The notes beneath the pieces are model-generated. The model saw only the letters and a program-made list of their open reading frames with translations, had not been told where the DNA came from and did no database searches. This document shows positions 56,393 to 64,000 of a stretch of 64,000 bases of DNA, piece by piece; position 1 is the first letter of the stretch, and each line of letters starts with the position of its first letter. The translations under genes were made by a program, and so were the position numbers. The stretch is from Sweltsa coloradensis (taxonomy: Eukaryota > Arthropoda > Insecta > Plecoptera > Chloroperlidae), in NCBI GenBank assembly GCA_024449915.1, contig JAMZAV010000318.1, positions 496,001 through 560,000 on the forward strand, in the 5' to 3' direction.

Positions 56393-56527
56393 GAGCCATG
56401 TGTTGAGTACCCGGGAACATTTTCATCCCTAGCCTAATAGGTTAGCGAGGAAATACCCATGCTGTCTAGATCCAGCCCTAGATAGGGGGAAGAAAGGGAA
56501 TGTTCCCGGGTACTCAACATAATGGCT
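56393..56527. repeat. 135-bp imperfect palindrome
   Basis: AGCCATGTGTTGAGTACCCG on the left is mirrored by CGGGTACTCAACATAATGGC on the right, and the arms include GGGAACATT / AATGTTCCC. It is part of the terminal region of the subfamily B element. Confidence 0.8.
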
Positions 56528-56706
56528 TGCTTAGGTACAGCCGTACAGCACATATTTTCTCTGTATCTACAGAGGCTACAGCTTGCAAGAATCGGCTATA
56601 ATATTTCTTTCTTTTTTTCTTTCTAAAACGTAATCTTATTCCTAGATAAAGCCATAATAAGCCTTTATCTAAATTATTTGCATTACTATTGATAATATTT
56701 GCTTTT

Positions 56707-57081
56707 GACATGAATGAGTCATCTGGGAGTCTTTTTTACCACTTGAATATCACATGCAGAATTTTCTTTCTGCGTTTAGTCGATTTATTTATTGGTTAGT
56801 TACTATATCGGCCTACATTAATTTAAATGTGTATTTTACTTTTTGAAACTTGTAAAGGTCATAAACATTAATTATAAGGATTATTGTAGATAAATCGGCC
56901 AATCCACCCCCAACCTTTTAGTTAATACTAATGGCCGTTATAAAGTTCAAAAAGTAAAATGCACTTTTAAATTAATGTAGGCCGATATAGTACCTAACTA
57001 ATAAATAAATGGACTGAACGCAGAAAGAAAATGCAGTATGTGATATTCAAGTGGCAAAAAACACTCTAGCTCATTCATGTC
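56707..57081. repeat. 375-bp inverted repeat with ~145-165-bp arms
   Basis: Outer ends GACATGAATGAG and CTCATTCATGTC. The arms share CCACTTGAATATCACAT, TTTCTTTCTGCGTT, GTACTATATCGGCCTACATT-type text and TTTTACTTTTTGAA, with a spacer of ~70 bp. This is likely a foldback or MITE insertion inside the larger element. Confidence 0.8.
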
Positions 57082-57485
57082 CAAATGTCTATATAATTTA
57101 TTCTTATGGTAACAACTATACGTTTTGTTCATTTTTCAACTGATCCTAAGTCTTCATCCTAAACAATCATACATAATCATACAAAATTAAACCTATTCTA
57201 AGTGTACTCCACCCAGTGGCGTACCCAGGGTGAAGCTAGGTGTGCTTTGCTATCATGAAGGGAACATTTGCATTTAAGTTAGATAATTATATTGTGGTAT
57301 AAATAATAGTGTTTTTAAGTTTAGTTTGTATAAGGGCACGTCAACTGTAAGGCCATAATGCGCCACTCTAGCCTATGATAGGCTAGGGAGGCCTATAGGT
57401 AGGGGGAAGAAAAGTAATGTTAGCGGGTACTCAACACATGGCTCACTCACTCGTCTAACAACGACTTTGGCGTTTCCCTAGTATA

Positions 57486-57965
57486 ATCTTTACACAAACA
57501 TTTGTGGTCACAGACCCTTGTTGAACAGATAGGCTACACCCCAGGCTAAATGGAACGGCCGGTGTATGACCCCTATAACAGGTACTTCCTCCAGCGTCAA
57601 TATATGAAAAATCAAAGACGATTCCGTCTGGGCCCGGGGTAGAATTGGCCCAGAGCATGGCTCTGCTAATCGTAAAAGGCGATTCAAGAGAAAAAGTCCA
57701 CCTCGCAAACATCAGCCAATAAGAGGGAAGTATATTATACTCCCCAAAACTAGAGGCGAGCTCTGGCAATCGTCGTCGGGGACACCTCCCCTTTCCCTTG
57801 ACGACCTCCCCGACGACGGTGACAATGACACAACGAACGATGACAAAGCCAATGACGACCACGACGTGAGAAATCCCCCTTCCTCCCCTTTCCCGTGGCT
57901 GGATCTGACCAGCATGGGCCCCTCTTCCCCATCCCCTAGGCTAGAGTGGTGCATTATGATACTAA
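57486..57965 (-). repeat. Dispersed repeat R3, inverted copy
   Basis: Reverse complement of the R3 repeat at 39345 and 58163. A 135-codon frame is uninterrupted here (containing FGEYNILPSYWLMFARWT and ISRAMLWANSTPGPDG) and is partly conserved in the 39.5-kb copy, where a stop splits it. The third copy has lost it. The frame is most likely passive within a repeat, but it is the longest in R3. Confidence 0.65.
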
Positions 57966-58133
57966 CGGTTGACGCGTCCTTAATCAAACCCCCCCCCCCC
58001 CCCCACCCCCCAAAAAAGAGATTTAGGCCTAGGCGAACAGAGAAAGTGGTTTGAAGTTTTTTGGTTTGAGGGTGCGTCAACCGTTTATGTTGTCGTTGTC
58101 GCCGTCTTTGTTATAAAAAAAGGCTGGTCCTAT

Positions 58134-58190
58134 GGGTGCAACAACCGCTAGGTCAAAAAGCAGGGTGCAACAACCGCTAGGTCAAAAAGC
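58134..58190 (+). repeat. 29-bp tandem duplication
   Basis: Two units beginning GGGTGCAACAACCGCTAGGT (58134-58162 and 58163-58190) at the start of the third R3 copy. Confidence 0.9.
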
Positions 58191-58520
58191 GCCACTCTTG
58201 CCTAGAGGATATAGGGAGGAAAATCCCATGCTGGTGCTGTTCAGAAATAGCCACGGGTAAAGGTGAAAGAAAAGGGAGGGTCCTCTCGTCGTGGTCGTCA
58301 TCGTCTTTGTCTTCGTTCGTTTGTCCTTTTCGTCGTCGTTGGGAAGGTCGTCAGAGAATATGGGGGGTCCCCGACGACGACTGCCAGAGCTCTTATTCTA
58401 GTTTCGGGAACTAATATACTTCCCTTCTTACCAGCTGATGTTTGCGAGATAAAATACGTCTCTTTTCTCGCCTTTAACGATTAGTATACAGAGCCATGTT
58501 CTTGGCTAAAGGTTCTAATA
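58163..58520 (+). repeat. Dispersed repeat R3, direct copy
   Basis: It shares CCCATGCTGGT, CCACGGGTAAAGG, the GTCGTC-rich centre, CCCCGACGACGACTGCCAGA and CAGAGCCATGTTCTTGGC with the copies at 39345 and 57486. It is head to head with 57486-57965. Confidence 0.65.
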
Positions 58521-59006
58521 TGCACAGCTTAGGCAAACGGAAGCGTACTCCTAGACTTCCTTGCATGGCTATAGTTTATGAATTATATTGTATAAGTCAA
58601 ATTACATGACAGAAGCCAAAGCCATGGACAGCCATGGATAACAAAAAACAAAAACAAAATTCTAAACATCGACTTGCCCTCATAGATACTACTGATCGCG
58701 AACTTTCACAGGCTGTGTTCTATTTTACTAATGAGTATTTTAAACATTTGCAATCTAGATTCAAATTTCTCAAATTTTTATTTCTTGTCAGCTTAAATCG
58801 CAACGGATATTGCTCATTTTGTTAGCAGTTCTAAGTTACATGGTCACGGATGTCTGTTTAAAATTTCAGCTCAATCTATTTGGCCGTTCGGCCGTATGAG
58901 CCCGGACAAACAGACAGACAGACATTTAACAGACAATGCTCACGGCCAAGGCCCGATCGAGTATAGCGTTAGGAAAGACTTACGTTCGCTACGCTCACTC
59001 GTCTAA

Positions 59007-59787
59007 TAAGGTCGTGTACAGTTTAGTACAGTACAAGTACAACCACTCACAGTAGTTGGGGAGCATCTAACTCTAGGACACATTTTAATTTATGTTGGGT
59101 TTACATAAACGATTTAAGATTGTAAGGATAAAAAACACATTTACACGTGTCTAACAAAGATGGTCATATAGGAGCTCTGCTATTGGCTGGCATGCAAAGA
59201 TAAGAGATATATATATAAGAGAGAGAGATAAGAGAGATAAGAGATAAGAGATAAGAGATAAGATAAGATAACATTATCTGTAGAAGCTATCCAACTTTAA
59301 GAATTAGGATTTTAATACTTACTTTTCTGCAGTCTTTTTAATTTGCAATGTCAAAGAATGAAAGAATTTCCTTCCCGTATTTTTGAGAGGGAATTTCGCG
59401 TAATGGTTCGGTATGATATGTCAATCAGTTGTGAACGATAATGGGTCATCTGTGCTGCTTCCCACGAGCCATGAGAGCTACGCAGCCTGGTTGTCATGAG
59501 ACTGGATTGGCCAGATAGCTGGATGTGAAACCTTATTCACTGTGGTTGTGAGTGCTTCGTAAATATCGTAATTCAAGATAGCTATGAGCTGACATCAAAA
59601 CTACGTTTAGAGAGTCAGAATGTTATGGTACAAACAACACAAGAAGAGAAAGATGTAGCAAATTTTGTTATTCTAGTTGAAGTCTGAAAACTACCGTTGA
59701 GAGTGATAATAATTATCAATACTAATAATTTTTAATGGGAAGCTTGCCCAGGGTGAAATTTATGCCCATGTCTTAACTATAGGTATG
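59007..59787. other. Intergenic with GATA-rich simple repeat
   Basis: An (AGATA)n/(GA)n low-complexity stretch lies at 59205-59272. No gene supported. Confidence 0.55.
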
Positions 59788-59938
59788 TTGCGGATAGGAC
59801 AATTGTGAAGGGATGTCCGAGTTAAGAGGACTCAATCCCTTGCAATCGCATTAACGACTGAGGAAAACCTCGGGAAAAAACCTTCAGTCAGGATTTCCGG
59901 TCTCGACGGGGTTTGAACCCGAAGCCAACACTATCGGT
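59788..59938 (-). mobile_element. tRNA-derived SINE (family S)
   Basis: Full-length inverted relative of 33324-33512. On the minus strand the B box is CGGGTTCAAACCCCGTC, followed by the core CCGGAAATCCTGACTGAAGG and tail GGGATTGAGTCCTCTTAA, CTCGGACATCCCTTCAC, ATTGTCCTATCCGC. Confidence 0.75.
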
Positions 59939-60716
59939 GTTTATATTTAAAAAACGGTTACAAGACGACGTTTTATTTCAATATGCGTCTCTTGTTCGGC
60001 CATTCCTGAAAAGGAACCGTTTTTTCTCCGTAGTTTAAAACAAATCGTTCGTTATAAATTGATGATCCTTCCAGCATCAGAGGTAAAGGTAGGCGCCTCG
60101 TAACAGATCACTCGAATTAAGTGCAAATAAACGTCTACAACACGCTCGAGGTTACGGTAATGGGTTGCATACTCAAAACCTCTGCAGTGAAAATGTCTTC
60201 GTTATTATACAGTTCTATTGGATGGATGAGCTCCAAGCTTAGGCCTACCTCTAATTAAATTCTTCCCCTTCTCGCCCTCATTCTATCACTAAAATATACA
60301 TAATGGTTACAGCAAGAATGTTCGCCGCGAGCAGATGGGGATGATACAACAGCTAGTCGGGGCTAAATTAAAGTCTTCCACTTCACTGCTGTAATGAATT
60401 GTTGAAAAAAGGCTTTTCACGTTTAAATTGTGTGTGTTTTTAGACGAGTAGGCATTTAAGATTATTCGCGCAATTTGTTTGGATGTATTGTGCTTCCGCT
60501 TCTTATTCTTAAACGTGACAAATTAAAGGGAAAGTCAGGTGATGAAAATAAAATATTATTCTGCGCTCATGCGTAAAGTTAATTTTAAACCTCAGAGTAT
60601 GGTTAAGACTTTAGAATAAAGAACGGCACAACTAAACGGTTTTGTACATTTGTTGCTCCACATAAAAAAAAAATACAAAACGACTCTTGGTAGAATCAGA
60701 ACATAATCCTTCATCT
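59939..60716. other. Intergenic, no gene supported
   Basis: Unique sequence with one TAGGCCTA at 60240. No splice-bounded frame was recognised. Confidence 0.5.
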
Positions 60717-60840
60717 TCATGAGTTCTGGATGATCCTTGGGCTGTTGCGTCGTGTCGATGATGAGGCACTGCTCGACGTTTCGCCACCCATGTTGGTGGC
60801 TTCTTCAAGACTGACAGACTGACAGTCAAGGATCATCTTG
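60717..60840 (-). repeat. Dispersed repeat, possible retroelement 3' end
   Basis: On the minus strand CTTGAAGAAGCCACCAACAT, GGGTGGCGAAACGTCGAGC is open in a frame reading SLEEATNMGGETSSSASSS and ends in TGA. The same text starts at 53010. The peptide style recalls C-terminal tails of retroelement polymerases, but I cannot confirm the family. Confidence 0.45.
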
Positions 60841-63078
60841 AACTCACGGGTCGTGAAAGCAAGACTGCAATATCTCATAACGCCATGTTGTTTTGCAAAC
60901 GAGCACGCACAACAGGGAGCGAAGCTACTTAGTGAACAGATTTGCCGAAGAAGAATATTCAAATAAATTCCCTCTGGCTTCAAGCATTGAAACTGGTGGA
61001 GGTGCCGAGTTGATTTGATACGGCTGACCACCTCTCCGGAGCAAGAGTAACCAAAATTAACAAAATGACAACAAATTTCAACAAAAATCACATGTTAATC
61101 GGAAGTCGTGTTTGGTTGTTATCGTTAGGCGTGACATACGCACAGACGGATGGACGGACAAGAAAGAGGAGAGCTTCAGCTTTCCCCCCCCCCCTCCCCC
61201 TTAAGTTGGGTTTTACGTAAATTGTACATTAGTGCAAAGCCACTAAAAGCAAAATGAGCATAATTGCTACAGCATCTAGCCTCTTTGTCGGTCGTAGTCC
61301 TAATGATGTCAGTCAATGGTGTTTCCCCTCATCAATTCTGCATAATCATCACCCATTAATCATCCTGTTAATCCCAATAAGCTTCTCGCGTATCACACAA
61401 CGCGCAGTTCTCACAATGGTATACCGCCATTCAGTTTGCTCAAGTGGAAAACCCTAATGAAAATATTCCCATGGAAACTGAGGGCGGTTATTGTTAAATA
61501 TCTACCTCCGTAGCGACACTAATGTGCGAGTCTCTAATTGGCTTAGTTCCAAAGTATGCGTAACTTTCCTTCAATTGCCAGGGCGGACTAACATACACAA
61601 TTTGGACGTGTAACAATAATCGAAAATATATTAGTTGGTTTCCGGGACATTGCGTCGCTTATGAGAGGGAAATAAACCGAGCAGGACCTCGGCTTTGCCC
61701 GTTGAGTGTTGACATTGCCCTTTAACAAGTGTCATTGTTACTGGCTAGAATACGAAAAATAAAAAAAAATACGAAAAATTTCCGTAAAAAAATCTAGGTT
61801 GTTGGATGAAATTCCTGAATCCAAAAAAATCGAGTAGGCCTAAATTACAGAGATGCCACTTTTTATTTAAAAAAATCGATGAATAAATAAAGGGTGCGTG
61901 TATTTGATCCCATATATTGATTCTTTATTTTTCTCGAGAAATGTAATTAATAATAATTATTATATTGTTAACCATCTTAAAAAAACAAAAAAAACAGGTT
62001 CAGCCACTCAGCTTTACGCACGTTTCATCAGTTAAAAGTGTATCACTCATTGTCTGAATGTACCTCACGGAATCATGCGTGATACGAGGATCAATAAATA
62101 TTCTAAACAAGTCCATGTATATATCATGCATTTAAATTCAGGTCCTTCCTGGCTGAAAGAGGGCATTGGGTTGTTAACAATCCCAAGCGGTTACAATTTG
62201 ATTGATGGATCACGAGACAGCTGTTTAAATGATTCGATTAAATGTATTCGGTGGACCATATATGAGCGCTGATAACGTTGATAAATAGACAAATAATACG
62301 ATTGCACAAGATGAAGTATTTTTGTTTATAAATACGCAGATAAATGCTTGGTCTTTGAAACAAACAGGTTCAGTAGAGAGTTTAGGGTGAATACCGTCTT
62401 AGAGGTGGCGCAAGGCATGTTCATTTTACGCACATTCAACTTTCACAGACAATTTTGGTCGCATCTATCTGTAATTTTAGATAATTGAGTAAAAATGAAT
62501 TATAAATGCATCTATCGTAGCACTTTTCCATTCACTGTGCAATTGAGTTTGATTTGAAAATTTAAAAAATATTATGAGTTTTTGACTTTGTGTAATAACA
62601 GAAATTAATTTTTCTAGAAACTTCAAACACACCCAAATAACTACGCATTCTCTGATTTATCTATGATAAATATTGAAATTATGATATGTTAGGAGAGTAC
62701 AGATGTCCTTCATTATCAAATCATTCGTATTCAGATGTAAAGATTTATGAGTAAATGAGTAAATGATAAATATTATATGTATTGTAGAATTGCTAAAGTG
62801 TGTACGTATACAATATTATGTTACAAGCGTGAAGTAAGTATACAAAGAAAGAATGTGCTTCACTATATCACTAGTTCAGTGACGTTGTGTGATTTGACAC
62901 CCCTCTTGTTTGTCACATTGTTGCATGACGTGTTAACCAAATCACACGCATTTGAATTTGATTCGATCCTAGTAAGAGATTTCCATATACATATTATCAT
63001 ACAGTAATCAGATTTGTTGTGCATCAAAATCGAAATTAATTTTTTGGAATTCGTTTTGAATAAATAATGATGAGTTTC
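60841..63078. other. Intergenic, no gene supported
   Basis: Holds one tRNA-3'-end-like motif (60994-61010), a C tract at ~61184 and AT-rich unique DNA. Frames at 61254-61457 and 62777-63007 lack exon signals. Confidence 0.5.
60994..61010 (-). repeat. Dispersed tRNA-3'-end-like motif (shortest copy)
   Basis: TGGTGGAGGTGCCGAGT; it keeps the 13-base core shared by all copies. Confidence 0.5.
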
Positions 63079-63150
63079 GAGGTGGCTCAACGAGAGGGGC
63101 TGGGTCCGAGAGTCATGGGTGGTTGGGTTCGAATCCCATATAATACAACC
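63079..63150 (+). mobile_element. tRNA-like SINE head
   Basis: A box GTGGCTCAACGAGAGG and B box GGTTGGGTTCGAATCCC at tRNA-like spacing. No paired acceptor ends, so it is a SINE head or tRNA pseudogene. Confidence 0.5.
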
Positions 63151-64000
63151 TGCTGATGTTACATTCTCTTATTCGCATATCATTCTCATCAATAAGAAAA
63201 TAATTTGTATCGAATGTATGTAGGCATAAATAATACAAAAAAAGCAAATTAAATCAATTGAAACGCAGGCAACACTTAAATAAAATAAAATAACAAAAAC
63301 AAAACAAATAACAACAACAGCAATATCGTCTAAACTGTCGTCTTTATTTTTTCCCCATTATATTTCTGAACTTTTTCTTTTACTACACGTTTTAAAATTT
63401 GCATTTATTTAAATTCATTACAATTTAATTCAATTTAATTTTATCCATATCTTTATTGATTTAAATTTTAAATCCACTATGTTATATTCATTGAGTGATA
63501 GCTTATTGAACACTGTTAGATATTGACAGCCAGTTATATTATTACTGATTCAATCATAATTATTCAAATACTGTTTATCTGTGTGCGCAATTGTGAAATT
63601 TAATGTAATTCACGTTGTAGTTGATTTTTTTATTCAATGGAATAATAAATAAATAAATCTCCGCACTGGACGCCATTTTGTAATTATTATTTTAATTTCT
63701 AATATAATTCTGATGTATAATTTGTGCAAGTCCCTTATAGGATTCAGTATCACCAATGAGCTAGTAATAATATTACAAACTCAACGTTGCAGTTCCACCC
63801 TTGATGCGACAATGACCAGAGAGGCTAACGAAGGGACTGCGAGCCTTCACCCTCATTGTCTTTAGATGGAGCCGTTAGGTGAACATAACGCCCCGACGAC
63901 TTCCGTTATGACCGTTGGGCAATACCCAAATCCCGGGCGCGTGAGGGAATTCCAAACAGCCAATTGACTTGCTAATGTTATGTTCTATTTACTTCCTTTC
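63151..64000. other. Intergenic, no gene supported
   Basis: AT-rich with AAATAAAATAAAACAAAAC-type simple sequence near 63280. The G/C rises after 63780 without exon signals. Confidence 0.5.

Larger units (their letters stand above)
56356..59006 (-). mobile_element. Composite Helitron-like element, subfamily B
   Basis: On the minus strand it runs from the 5' end TTAGACGAGTGAGCGTAGCG (59006) to the 3' end ACTTTGGCGTTTTCCTAG (56356). The 3' hairpin is AACG/CGTT with loop ACTTTGG, and the subterminal inverted repeat is CTCATTCATCTAG. A second 3' end in the opposite orientation closes at 57481 with GTCTAACAACGACTTTGG, GCGTTTCCCTAG, so insertions or rearrangements are nested. Inside are two palindromes (56393-56527, 56707-57081), two inverted R3 copies and a 29-bp tandem repeat. 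No replicase is encoded. Confidence 0.6.

Overview
Animal nuclear DNA, AT-rich by eye, with no long open reading frames and dense with short non-autonomous transposons, tRNA-derived SINEs, microsatellites and poly(C)/poly(G) tracts. Short putative exons with GT/AG (one GC/AG) splice signals, CCAAT/CRE-type promoter motifs and Helitron-, hAT- and piggyBac-like elements point to an invertebrate metazoan. The phylum cannot be fixed from the sequence. The palindrome TAGGCCTA is strikingly over-represented.

Assembly layout. Bases ~1-115 and 15127-64000 read like finished sequence. Bases ~116-15126 read like uncorrected long-read sequence, with inflated homopolymers and interrupting bases lost. The segment 9148-15126 is a noisy copy of 15127-21269, and 8085-8195 is a noisy copy of 1-115. 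The simplest reading is that one ~15 kb raw read was pasted between two contigs without trimming its overlaps, so only ~8196-9147 is new sequence. That gap holds a convincing minus-strand coding exon (8592-8749).

Region by region. 15-21 kb: a piggyBac-like MITE (15830-16469) and a hAT-like MITE (18458-19071). The empty site of the hAT-like MITE survives in a paralogous repeat at 47.5 kb. 22.7-26 kb: two Helitron-like elements. 26.4-31.6 kb: the best genic interval, with a CCAAT/CRE promoter, a start exon at 27174-27307 and candidate exons on both strands. 33.3-37.3 kb: a SINE, a 15-bp minisatellite and a three-level nest (hAT-like element containing a piggyBac-like MITE containing a composite Helitron-like element), in which each layer is supported by a target duplication or an empty site. 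37.3-46 kb: mostly unique intergenic DNA with a promoter-like CpG-containing stretch (42.2-43.9 kb) and a complete 873-bp hAT-like element at 44041-44913. 46-49 kb: candidate exons and a CACGTAG microsatellite. 49.7-52 kb: a Helitron-like element and the 3' end of a dead LINE. 54.5 kb: a foldback element carrying CRE and CCAAT motifs. 56.3-59 kb: a composite Helitron-like element full of palindromes. 59-64 kb: SINEs and sparse intergenic DNA.

No complete protein-coding gene can be assembled from this window alone. The exon calls rest on reading frame plus splice sites and none was assigned a protein family, apart from the LINE remnant. No rRNA, CRISPR array, operon or viral gene was seen.
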